This document shows, piece by piece, positions 36,081-48,208 of a stretch of 64,000 bases of DNA. The number at the start of each line of letters is the position of its first letter. Position 1 is the first letter of the stretch. Below the pieces are notes generated by a model. The model saw only the letters and a program-made list of their open reading frames with translations. It was not told the DNA's origin and did not search any database. Source of the DNA: Wurfbainia villosa (Eukaryota > Streptophyta > Magnoliopsida > Zingiberales > Zingiberaceae); NCBI GenBank assembly GCA_025175895.1, contig CM045993.1, forward strand, positions 48,550,621 through 48,614,620, read 5' to 3'. Both the position numbers and the translations under genes were made by a program.

Positions 36081-39000
36081 TCAATCGCTACGGTATCCAA
36101 TCTCATAAGCTCGAACATGACCCTCAAACTTACTTTGAGGTAATGCTTTAGTCAAAGGATCCGCTAAGTTCCTTTCAGTGGGAATTTTCTCGATTTGTAT
36201 TTCATTCCTACTGATGATCTCTCTGACAAGATGATAGCGGCGAAGCACATGTTTGGATCATTGATGAGACCACATCAAGTTCAGAGATGAACTTCTTGAT
36301 CCAAACCGCTTCCTTTGCTACTTCCAAAGCTGCAATGTATTCTGCCTTAGTGGCAGAATCCGCTATAGTGTCAAGCTTGGAACATTTCCAACTTATTGTG
36401 CTCCCATTCAAGGTGAACACGTATCCAGACTGAGACCCAGAATCATCCTTTTCTGTCTGGAAGCTGGCATTCGTATACCCGCGTATCACCATGTCCCATT
36501 CTCCATATATTAGGAACACATCCTTAGTTCTTCTCAAGTACTTAAGGATCGTCTTAACAGCCGCCCAATGATCCATTCCCGGATCGGACTGGTATCTGCT
36601 CGTGACACTCAGAGCGTACGATACATCGGGCCTTGTACATAACATAGCATACATGATAGATCCTATTGCGGATGCATAGGAAATCTTACTCATGCAAATC
36701 CTCTCGTCTTCTGTGCGCGGACACATAGACTTCGAAAGGTGTACCCCATGCCTGATGGGTAAGAAACCTTTCTTGGATTCCGACATGCTAAACCTCTTTA
36801 GCACTCGGTCTATATATGTAGACTGTGAAAAACCAAGCAACCGTTTCGATCTATCTCTATAGATCTTAATCCCGAGGATGTAGGTTGCTTCTCCCAGGTC
36901 TTTCATGGAGAATGTCTTGGATAACCAAACCTTCACTTACTGTAAGATTGAAACATCGTTTCCTATAAGTAGTATGTCATCGACATACAATACTAGGAAC
37001 ACGACTGCACTCCCACTAACCTTCTTGTACACACAAGGTTCGTCTGGATTTTGTGAGAAATCAAACTTTTTTATTGTCTCATCAAAACGGATATTCCAGC
37101 TCCTGGATGCTTGCTTCAATCCATAAATGGACCGTCGCAATTTGCATACCTTGGTTTTATCAACCGATGTGAAACCCTCAGGCTGTATCATATACACGTC
37201 CTCGAGCGGTGTTTCCATTAAGGAAAGTTGTTTTCACATCCATCCGCCATATCTCATAATCATAATGAGCCGCTATGGCCAGAGCATCCGAATGGATTTA
37301 AGATAGCTAAAAGTAATAGGTTTCGTCATAATCAACACCTTGTTTTTGACGATATCCTTTCGCCACCAATCTAGCCTTATAGGTAATCACATTACCATCC
37401 ATGTCGGTTTTCTTCTTGAAAACCCACTTGCACCCTATAGGCTTTATCCCTTCAGGTGGGTCAACCAAGTTCCAAACTTGGTTTTCATACATGGAATCCA
37501 TTTCCGACTTCATGGCACCAAGCCACTTATCCCTTTCTGAACTTGTCAGCACTTCTTCATAACTGGTAGGCTCCTCATCATCAATGAGTAACACGCCGCT
37601 TCGATTCACTTACGAGAAATCCATATCTCTCGTGAATATTGCGTTCTACCAGATCTACGAAGATGTGGTGTTACAATAGGTCCAACAATTGCTCATCACT
37701 ATGAGTTGCATTTGTTGTGCTTCACTGTGTATCTCATCAATGTCTATTTGAGTCTCTCGAGCCTCCTCAAGCTCGACACTCCCACTATTTTCTTGCAAGA
37801 GAAACTCTTTCTCTAGAAACACAAAGATGCCTTGAAACAAACACCTTTTGTTCCACAGGATGATAGAATTGGTAACCCCTTGTTTCCTTAGGGTATCCAA
37901 TAAATAGACATTTATCAGACTTAGCATCCAATTTGTCTGATACAGTCCGCTTCACATAGGCAGGACAACCTCATATCTTCAAGTAAGATACATGAGGTTT
38001 CTTACTATTCCATATCTCATATGGAGTAGTTGAGACTACCTTGGTAGCCATTCTGTTTAACAAGTAAACAGCTGTCTGAAGTACATAGCTCCAAAAGGAC
38101 TTGGGAAGAGTCGCATGATTCATCATTGACCTGACCATGTCCAACAAGGTCCGGTTACACCTCTCAGATACACCATTATGCTGTGGTGTATAGGCGGAGT
38201 CCATTGAGACAATATACCATTGTCTCTTAGGTAATCAAGAAACTCCTGACTCAAGTATTCACCACCTCGATCCGATCGAAGTACTTTAATACTCTTGTCA
38301 TGTTGTTTCTCTACTTCATTTCTGAACTCTTTGAACCTTTCAAAGGCTTCAGACTTGTGTTTCATCAAGAACACATACCCAAACCGTGAGTGATCATCGG
38401 TGAAGGTAATGAAGTAGCTATAGCCTTCTAATGCATGAGTTGACATAGGTCCACATACATCAGTATGTATTAGACCTAGTAACTCTCCCACTCGTTCACC
38501 TTTTCCAGTAAAAGGTAACTTAGTCATCTTGCCTTTTAAGCATGATTCGCATGTATCGTATGAATCCAATTCAAACGATTCCAGAATTCCACATCAGTGT
38601 AATTCGGACATGCGTTTCTTGCTTATATGGCCAAGACGACAATGCCACATATAGGAGTCTATTTGATTATCCTTTCGAGTACGCGTGTTGCTCGCTTCGA
38701 TATTGAAAATATCACTGGATACGTCCAACGTATAAATGCCATTACTCAAGGTTCCAGTTCCATAAAGTACGCCATTTAAAGTTATATAACAACAATTGTT
38801 ACTAAACGTCAAATGGAAATCATTTCTATTTAAACAGGAAATAGAAACAATGTTCTTTATTAGAGAAGGAACATAATAGCAATTGTCCAGTTCTAAGACT
38901 AGTCCACTAGGGAGCTTCAGCAAATAAGTTCCGATGGAGACCGCAGCAACCTTTGCTCCATTGCCAACTCGCAAATTTGACTCCCCTCTGACAAGTCTTC

Positions 39001-39919
39001 TTCTATTCCTTAGCCCCTGTATGTCATTACATATATGTGAGCTACACCCAGTATCCAATACCCAAGTGTCCAAGGAAATAGAATGACAATCAATAACGAA
39101 GATACCTGAAGAGGATGGGGCATCAGATGCAATCTTCTTCTTCATGGACTCAAGATAAATCTTGCAGTTTCTTCGCCAGTGGCCTTCCTTGCCACAGTGA
39201 TGGCAAATGCCCTTTTGCGCTGGTTCCGCCTTCTTTGCCTTTTTGTTCTTTCCTTTCTTCTGTTCTTTTGCCTTCCTCTTAGAACCTTTCTTTGAGGAAT
39301 CAACTAACAGAACCGCCTTCTCCTCATGCTTCACAGAAGGCTCCACAGTCTTCAACATATTGAGGAGCTCGGGAATGGTGGATTCCAATTTGTTCATCCG
39401 ATAGTTCATCACAAATTGCGAGAAACTCTTGGGCAAACAATGCAAAATTAAGTCAATACTTAACTCATGATCCATCACAAAACTGAGGGTAGCTAGTCGC
39501 TCGATGTACCCGTTCATCTTTATCACAAACTGTACTACAGATGAACCTTCTTGCATCTTCGTGGTGAAGAGGAGCCTAGAGACCTCGAACCTTTCAGATC
39601 TCGCTTGCTCATCGAACAACTCATGAAGATGGAAGACCATAGTATTAGCATCCATATGCTCATGCTGCTTTTGCAACTCAGGTACCATCGCCGCTAGCAT
39701 GATGCAACTCGCCAGCTCAGAATCTGCCACATGCTTCTGATAGACCAACATTTGGTCTGGAGTTGCATCGTCCTTAGGACGGTCAGGAAGAGGCTCTTCA
39801 AGGACATATGCAAGCTTTTCCGCCTTGAGAATAATTCTCAGGTTTCTAAGCCAGTCCAGGAAGTTAGGCCCAGTCAGTTTGTTCGAATCCAAAATAGTGC
39901 GCAAATTCAAAGACGTCAT
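36081..39919 (-). pseudogene. C1 gag-pol polyprotein (broken)
   Basis: The ATG at 39919 begins MTSLNLRTIL. Gag contains KLTGPNFLDWLRNLRI and a zinc knuckle CHHCGKEGHWRRNC; protease has WVLDTGCSSHIC; pre-integrase has WHCRLGHIS and CESCLKGK; integrase has HTDVCGPM, DDHSRFGY and RSDRGGEY; RT has KWVFKKKTDMDG and an intact YVDDILLIG; RNase H has STISWKCSKLDT and KAEYIA. An in-frame TGA lies near 38579, with frameshifts near 38180, 37900, 37640, 37250 and 36940. A deletion near 36255 removes the RNase H CDN segment. The natural C-terminus, ending EIGYRSD, stops at 36081. Many copia polyproteins are about 1300 residues, which this would be if unbroken. Confidence 0.94.
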
Positions 39920-41193
39920 GATCAATTTATTGACCTAGAAATACAAAACGAGCATATATGAGAAAATGATTTTAAAATGCATCAATATACATTTATAAAT
40001 CCCATTCATTTTTCGAATTTCAAAAACCCCAAAATCACTTCGGGAGATCGTAGGTCCATTTCCGAATGGGCTGATATCCATCAGAGTTATGAACAACCTT
40101 GGAGAGAGTCCAACAAGCCATTCATAACTACGACGGTAGGTATCAACTATACCGATTGCATATCACGTATATGCAACTATCACAATGTGCTATCAACTAA
40201 TTGAATGTTCACACATACATAGGGTTGTTGACACATTAACAAGTATGCATCATATGCATAGCACCCAACTTCACCTCCCTTTACATCGACCTTGGAGAGA
40301 GTCCAACAAGCCGATGCTCCAGGTTAAAGCCAACCCATTAATCGGGAAATAGTTTTAATATGGTTAGAGCGCATTCAACCAATTAGCCCAGCTTGGAGAG
40401 AGTCCAACAACCAAAGCTAACGATTGACCTCTGACTCTTACCATATTAGTATTAAACTATTCCATGGTTTGAACATGTTCGGGTTCGAGCCGGGCTTGGA
40501 GAGAGTCCAACAATCCAAACAAGAAACGGAACTCTGGTTCTAACCATATTAATGGAAGGTGTAGGCTTTAATATTGTTTAAGGGTTTTTATGTCTCATCC
40601 TCTTTGCATGCAAATAACTATTATCTACATGGCATGGCATACATGACATACATCTACATGTCACGACACGTATGGCATAATGTTATGCATCTAATGCAAT
40701 TACATGGTATACAATTATGTCATGTATATATTTCCTTATATGTCATAACTATTTATGGAAATAAAATATGTTTAAGATTTGATTCTCCAAATAAAATCAT
40801 AATTAAATTAGGAAAAAATTTCAAAATCTAATCACATATTTTATTCATGGAATTATTTGATTAAGGAAAATCTATTTAGGAAACCAATTTCCTAAATCAT
40901 TAAAACTACTTATGGAAATAAAATATTTTAAGATTTGATTTTCCAAATCAAATCATGATTAAATTAGGAAACAAATTTCCAGAATCTAATCAAATATTTT
41001 ATTTATGGAAAATATCAATTTCCATAAATACTTCCAACTTTCCAAAAGTGGAAGATTTCCATAAATACTTCTAGACTTTCCAAAATTGAAAAATTTCCAT
41101 AAATACTTCTAAAGTTCCAAAATTAGAAAATTTCTAGAAATACATTATGACTATCGCAAAACCATTTTTACGATTATGTCGAAACACAACCTG
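39920..41193. repeat. C1 leader with repeated 19-mer and AT-rich duplications
   Basis: The leader has no long reading frame. The 19-mer CTTGGAGAGAGTCCAACAA occurs at 40098-40116, 40291-40309, 40392-40410 and 40495-40513. Two copies of a block of about 95 bp (around 40755-40850 and 40915-41008) follow, then short TTTCCATAAATACTTC repeats to 41140. Confidence 0.87.
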
Positions 41194-41207
41194 GGCTCTG
41201 ATACCAC
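41194..41207 (-). other. C1 primer-binding site (tRNA-iMet)
   Basis: The minus strand reads GTGGTATCAGAGCC directly next to the LTR terminus. Confidence 0.93.
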
Positions 41208-43415
41208 TGTTGGGTTTCCGGCACCGCGGTGTGTGTGTGTTCGATCACGTTTCGTAAACATGAACACAGCGGAAGAAATAAAAATAATAAATCTACATTT
41301 ATTACAACACACACAACTCACGCATGCATATTACAACAAGTGTAGACATAACCGTAAATTTAAATTTGCAATAAAAGAAATTTATCTACGTTATACCTTT
41401 CGTATGACGTGTAGCGGGAACGGCATCAACCGGAACGATCCTCGCTAGAATCGTCTCTATCCGTATCCACGCCGAGTTCCTCGGGATGACTTCGCTAAGC
41501 CACGAACTTCGTCTTCGTATGGGTTACTCGCCTTGTGTTGAAGACGACGTGATCGAGAGATGATCACGATCCGAATCCAAATTCGGATCCTAATACGAGT
41601 TCTCAAAACTCGCTTCTCCAGAGAGGTATTCGTCAACCAATTGATGAATCCTTCGTCCTCCACCTCAGTGGATTACCGGAGATCGAATCCCCGGTAGTTT
41701 AGCCGCTCTCGGAGCTCAAACCATCATCCAAACGACGCTCCGATGAGAGGAGAAGAAGCTGTCCAGAAAACTGGACAGCTTGGTGGAGGAGTAGGCGCCG
41801 GCCAAAACAAGTAAGCCAAGTGCTCACCTTTTTCACCGAGGCCTAGGAAGATCACCAGAGGGTCGCCGGAGGATCACTGGCTGAAGCTTGGATGCCGGCA
41901 AAGAGCTGGACGGCAGCTCAAGGGTTGGGAGGCAATGGAGTTGACGCCAACAAGAGGAAGAGGGGTTGGGCGGCCAAGCTAGGGTTTTGGATTAGGGCTT
42001 TATTATCCATTAAGCCCTCTTTTATAGAGAACTAATTCTCTTAATGGTTATTGGATCATAACCATTAGGCCCGTTAACCCGCTCCATTAAGATAAGTTAA
42101 AATAAACCAAACCATGATGGTTTATTTTAAGTTAAAACGAACCGAACCAACTTTTGGTTCATTCGTTTAAAATAAACCAAACCCTTTGGTTTATTCTCCT
42201 CCATTGGATTAGAACGAAACCATTTTGGTTCATCCATTATGTCTTCATAAGACACGGCCCATCCACGCTTCCATTGCGACTGAAATGATTTCATGCTCGC
42301 TTTATGTTTGGTCCAACCAAACCTAGTTTCTCTCGGTCTGAGAATCTCATTCTCAAGCTCGTTTTAAATCCTTTGGATTACGCTCGTTGTGCGTGTGACC
42401 AAATAGGTTCTCGGTTTATGTTGGCCGTCTATAATTAACCATTAATTATAGAACGATCATGAGTGGCACCTACAAGTACATCATGATCCCCAATTAACCG
42501 AAAAGATCAACGGTTGATCCAGAACTATTTCTGAAACCCTTCAGTAGCTCGAATGATTCGTGCCCCATTCCCTTCACACATCTTATACCCACTTGGTTCA
42601 GGATATGGTCTATAGTGTCAGTCCCCACTAGGCTGACTACGTTACACCTAGCCCAAGTATCATTTCCTCGTCCTACGGATTCTAGTTACTCCACATGTAT
42701 CGAAGAGTACCTTACTCTAAACATGTAATGCTTTGGCCAATGACTTTAGTAACAATCCGACGAGAGGCCATGGGTATACATCTCCTCACAAGGAGTGGTG
42801 AATCCTGTATAGGCTATTCAAACACCTTCAATCACTTCGACTTATACCCAATCATCCCGGGTCCACATCTCCTTAGAGATGTTTGCTTAAGATGTCAAAG
42901 CATAAGTCTCTATGATCAAGATGACTTGAATACTGCAAGTCAAAGGAACATCACACTTAAGCCACAGTAAGAACTTCATTGACATATCTATATATGCAGA
43001 GAACCATATGAAGTCTTACGGCTGGTCACTCCAATGAACTAGTTACCATAACTAGCATCCACGATTAACTCCGGACATCACTATGTCTCCAGCCAGTGAG
43101 AATCAGCTGCTTGGATACACCAAGGAGTATACCTTGTGCTAGTCTCGACAGAATTGATGGTGTCCAAATCCATCAATTCATCGACTAGGGATAATTCCGA
43201 TACATCACAATTACACATGTAGAGATACTCACTAGTTGTGATCCAATCACAAATTCTCTCATGCTGTGAATCGTATCGTGGACATTCAGTAAATGAGTTT
43301 AAGATCCAATTAAATACATAAAACATGTATACTCAAATAGTGAATCTTCATTTATCATATAAATGGTTCATACATAAGGCGATTGCCTTAGGACATCTCT
43401 CATATATTACTAACA
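41208..43415 (-). repeat. C1 5' LTR
   Basis: 2208 bp, collinear with 33859-36060 with scattered substitutions and 1- to 4-base indels. The TATA-like segment is kept near 42018. Confidence 0.93.
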
Positions 43416-43429
43416 CAACATTGTAGAAC

Positions 43430-43715
43430 ATAAGCAGGCATAACATAAACAAGCATAACTTGAACATGTAAACATAACATCATAGGCATAAGCAAGCATA
43501 ACATAAAGATAACATCATAGACATAAGCAGGCTTAACATAAACATAACATCATAGACATAAGCAAGCATAACATAAACATAACATCATAGACATAAGCAG
43601 GCATAACATAAACATAACATCATAGACATAAGCAAACATAACATAAACATGACATCGTAGACATAAGCAAGCATTACATAAACATAACATCATAGACATA
43701 AGCAGGCATAACATA
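43430..43715. repeat. 35-bp minisatellite in solo G1 LTR
   Basis: About eight copies of a unit containing CATAACATAAACATAACATC-ATAGACATAAGCAAG. Copies alternate between AAGCAGG and AAGCAAG. It occupies a region comparable to the 132-bp array in the other G1 copy. Confidence 0.92.
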
Positions 43716-44399
43716 AAGGTATATGCAGGATGCTCTTCGAAACATATATTATAGGTATTTGAACATAAATCTCAACATATTGGGCCCAACATTGTACCAC
43801 ATCATCATCATCATACTAAGTCCGTACTATGTCCGTTGACCTAGGGCAACATAACATAGAGGCCCATCCTAAGCCCGTACTTATGACCGTCGGCCTAGGG
43901 CATCTGGGAGCCTATACCCTGGACCTTGTTAAGGTCCTGGTACAAGCCATGCTGGAAGTAAAATACATACATGCTTCTTATCATAACATATCATATTTCA
44001 TTTCATAAACATATCATATTCCTTATCATGGCATATCATGTTTTTCTTCTTCATATCATAACATACTTCTTCTTCATAACATATCATATGACTTTCATAA
44101 CATATTTCTTCTTCATAACATATCATTCACCATAACATATCATATTCTTTTCATGCATATCATGTTCCTTCTTTATAAAACATCATACATTCATACAATT
44201 ACGAGGTAATAAGCATAACATGATCACAACATCACACACATATAAGCATGGCATAAGGTATAAACATCATGAACAAGTATACATGGAATGACCTAAACTT
44301 CATGGAGTTCTATCAAAGTTTTAAACACCAAACAACTTATATATGGTCTAACTAACCACATGTTAGTTCTTTAACACATAAAGCATGGCATGGGAGGGC

Positions 44400-45480
44400 A
44401 CTTAGGGTTTTAATTAAACCTTGGCCGAATGGGTTTAAAGGACATGCGGCTCAACCACTTAACTCTAGGTTAACCAACAACATGTTACCTTCATCTAACA
44501 TCAAAAGTCATCATGAACTCAATCAAACATGGCATAGAAACATATTAGGGGTCTTGGCCGAATTGTTCAAAGGATTAAGGTTCATCCACTTAAATATAGG
44601 TTAACCAAACAACATGTTATCTTCATTTACCATCAAAACATAGCATGAACTTATCTATAGCATGGCATAGAACATGTTGTTTGGTTAACCTAGCATGGCA
44701 TAAACTCATTTAAAACCTAGCATAGAGCATGTTATCTTCATCTAACACCAAAAGTCATTATGAACTCATGCAAAACATAGCATAGAAGACACCTTAGGGG
44801 TCTAGATGGACTTGGCCGAATGGTTCAAAGGGTCAAAAGGTTCATCCACTTAAACCTAGGTTAAACAAACAACATGTTATCTTCATTTACCATCAAAACA
44901 TAGCATGGACATATCTATAACATAGCATAGAACATATTATCTTCTTCTAACATCAAACATGGCATGAACTCATTTAAAACCTAGCATAGAACATGTTATC
45001 TTCATCTAGCATCAAAACTTAGCCTAAGCACATCTAAACATGGCATAAAAGAACCCACATAGGGGTCTAAAGTGGCTTGGTCGAATGGTCCTAGGCTTAG
45101 AAGTTCATCCACTTAAATCTAGGTTAACCAAACATCATGTTATCTTCTTTTACTATCAAAACATAGCATGACTTGGCTATAGCATGGCATAAAAGAACAT
45201 ATAGGGGTTTAGAGTGGCTTGGCCGAATAGTTTTAAAGGTCATAAAAGTTCAAACACTTAACCTAATTCATCTAGCATCCTATCTTCATCATGTTCATAC
45301 AAGATATGGCATGGATCTTCATGGAAAGCTCAAACAAGGTCTTGGCTGAATGGTCCCTTGGGTTTTTAAGGTCAAACACTTAACCTAATCCATCTAGCAT
45401 CCTATCTTCATCATGTTCATACAAGATATGGCATGGATCTTCATGGAAAAACTCAAACAAGGTCTTGGCCAAATGGTTTC
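44400..45480. repeat. Degenerate tandem blocks of about 140-270 bp in G1 LTR
   Basis: Five blocks, each with a CTTGGCCGAATGGTT-like core, then CATCCACTTAA, GGTTAACC and ACATGTTATCTTCAT, start near 44545, 44790, 45058, 45198 and 45340. Spacing shortens to the right. Confidence 0.8.
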
Positions 45481-45743
45481 AAGAGGATTAACACAAATAC
45501 ATCAATTGAAAACTACTTGTACGCAGGTGAGGGGGATACTTACATCCTTCGCTTTGCTTTTTGGTTGGAAGATAACCTAAGGGATGCCAACTTAGCCTTC
45601 CTCTAGCTTGGATAGGTTTCGGACAAAGGATGAAAAGGGATAGGAATGGATTTCGGTGAGGAAGAAGATGAGAAGGAGAGAAAAGCAATTTGGTTACTCA
45701 TGTCTCCTCATTCCCCCTATTTATTCACTTGAAGAGTCCCTTA

Positions 45744-46923
45744 TGTAGGGGATCGGTACGGCCAGCTAGAGGGGGGTGAATAGCCCTTTTCGTTTGGATG
45801 CCGGTATTTGCTCATCTACAAAACTAATTAGCGCAAGCGGAAGACTAATAAAGACAAACAAATAGAAATACGAGAAAACAATCGCTAACAAAGAATGTAA
45901 CGTGGTTCACGGCTACGCCGCTAATCCACGATCCCGATTCGTCCGAGGTGAATCACACCTTCAAAGCCAATCCAATATTGGTCTCTCCTTTGCACCAAGC
46001 TAGGTGGAGGTAACCTTTACAAATCAAGCACACTCCCTCTTTTACAATAGATGTGAAAGAAAGCTAAAAGAAGGAGTTTGAATCTTGTGGAGCACTTGGA
46101 TGGTCGTTTAGGACTTGAGCATTAGCATTAGCCTCTCAAAGGCTTACACCCTCTCTTTTTATAGAGAGGGCTGATTTCTTCCCGTTGGCCGCCATCACGA
46201 TCGCGCGCCTTGGCGATCCGCCAACAACGGCCTCCGAACACGCCGGATCCCGACCGCTGTAGTCCAACGGAACTCTTGGCGACGATGGACCTCACGATCA
46301 CGCCTCCGTCGTCGACCGCCCGATCATTTCACGTTCTGCGGTCAAACCCTATTTACGATCATCGCCTTGATGGTGAGTCGATCGATGGTCTTGGAAGTCG
46401 ATCGCCCACGATGGTAGTCGGCCGCGCCAATCGCCGATCCGATACCACCGAACTACACTCGACTGAGAGCTGATCGCTATGACATGATCGATTGGTGAGG
46501 AAAACCCATCCGACACTTGGCCAATCGCCAAGTTTCACCTAAGAGCTACCCTTCCCGGTTACAATCGCCACTCATCTCTCAAGTCCTCGCCAAGTTCTCT
46601 TCGTTCGCCACGCCTCGGCAAAGATCGGCGCGACGGCTCTGTAATTCTCCTTCGCGTCTCTTGCCTCGAAGTCTACTTCCTCCGGCTTCACTCCAAGCTT
46701 CTCGTCCGGCGGTCCCTCGGATGCTCCAAGCGCACGGCTTCCGAAAAGCTATCCTTCACCGACTCAAGGCACGAGTCATGAGATGTGAAACTTGCCACGA
46801 CTCTATGTGCGAATTACTAAGTCCTGCACGACTTCAACGCACATATCAAATCAATATATCAAACTAACTTAAACCCTTTGCCACACCATCAAAACCATAT
46901 TACGGCAAGAGATTGCCCTAACA
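45744..46923 (-). repeat. A2 3' LTR
   Basis: 1180 bp. The minus strand runs from TGTTAGGGCAATCTC to GATCCCCTACA. It keeps the TATA segment near 46155-46166 (minus strand CTCTCTATAAAAAG). Confidence 0.94.
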
Positions 46924-46937
46924 ATCTCCCCCTTTTT
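46924..46937 (-). other. A2 polypurine tract
   Basis: The minus strand reads CAAAAAGGGGGAGAT, directly before the LTR start TGTTAG. Confidence 0.92.
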
Positions 46938-48208
46938 GATGTGTGGCAATCCGTTTAAGTTAGGTAAAAACATTTGATATAAATTCTAAGGTAAGAAAGC
47001 ATGTAAAGATAAACATGATATAGCAACATGCAACTCCCCCTTAATCCATGAAACTCTCTATACAAATTTTCTCCCCCTATCATTAGCATAATCATTTCTC
47101 CCCCTAAATATATTCCCCTTTACTTAAACATACATTTCTCCCCCTTTGACACCATCAAAAAGATTAATCCTAATTTATAAGCTCATGGCATCAAGTATAA
47201 AGAGAACCATACACTAAAATCAGTCAAAACCTGATAGTACTTTTCACAGATCCATCGATCATTGCTATCGGTATGGCGACCGCACAAAGAATCCGAATTT
47301 CTGATTTTCTGGATGTATTTCAGAAATGCACTATTAATTCCAGAAAATTCGAAAAATTATGAAATTTGGGGAACATATTTCTTTTAAGTATATCTATCAG
47401 TGAAAAATAGGTTTTCATGAAAAATCATTATATTTCCACGTATTTGCCAAAAATCCAAAAGCTTTAAAAACTACTAGGTTTTTGATCATAAGAGTATCCA
47501 TTTTAACACCTAGTTTTGCATCCAATTGTTTCAAAACATGAATACATAGATTTTAAAGTAAGAAATTGTTTTGAAAATATATGAAATATCCAACCATGAT
47601 CTTTGGTCAATATGTCTATGAATTAAACATAAGCCTTCCCCATGATTGGTCTCTTATTGCTATGTTGATACTTTAAATGACCATCTAAATGCCATAGGCA
47701 TTAGTGGACATTTGTATCATCCTAACATCTCACCCATGCTAAGTTTGCAATCAAGTTAGCCTATAGTGAGTGTGAGATGCATCCTAGAGGGTATTTGTAT
47801 ATACTTAACCAATATTTTCATGCAATTCTATTATGTTTAAGTATCAACCTAACAATTAACATGATCATAATGACATATATGAATGAATTCTACATTATGA
47901 TCAGGAAATGCATGTTTTCATCAATTTATAACCATGCATTAGGTATTATATGATGATAATAAACAAAGTATTACCTAAAGCATGATTCAAACCTATTTCT
48001 TATGATAACGTGCCAAATTTCAAAAACATAAATCATGATTGTAAATATACATCGGAATTACATCAATCATCATGATTTAAGCATTATTATCTATTTATGG
48101 GTACGTTATCATCACCCAACACTATCTAAAAAATGTTGTCCCGTCATCCTAAGTCAACCAAAATATGATATAGATTAGGTCCATGTGGTTGACTATCCTA
48201 GTGGTTTT
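46938..48208. other. A2 3' noncoding interior
   Basis: Homologous to 17223-18550 of A1. It has clusters of CTCCCCCT (GGGGGAG on the element strand) near 47030-47150. No reading frame of note. Confidence 0.75.

Larger units (their letters stand above)
33859..43415 (-). mobile_element. C1: full-length Ty1-copia retrotransposon
   Basis: 9557 bp, TSD CAACA at 33854-33858 and 43416-43420, LTRs of 2202 and 2208 bp. On the minus strand: 5' LTR, PBS, about 1.3 kb leader with repeats, gag-pol in copia order (gag, protease, integrase, RT, RNase H), PPT and 3' LTR. In the LTR starts I compared by eye identity is about 97 percent. The polyprotein has several lesions, so the copy cannot move by itself. 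It is inserted in the solo G1 LTR. Confidence 0.95.
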
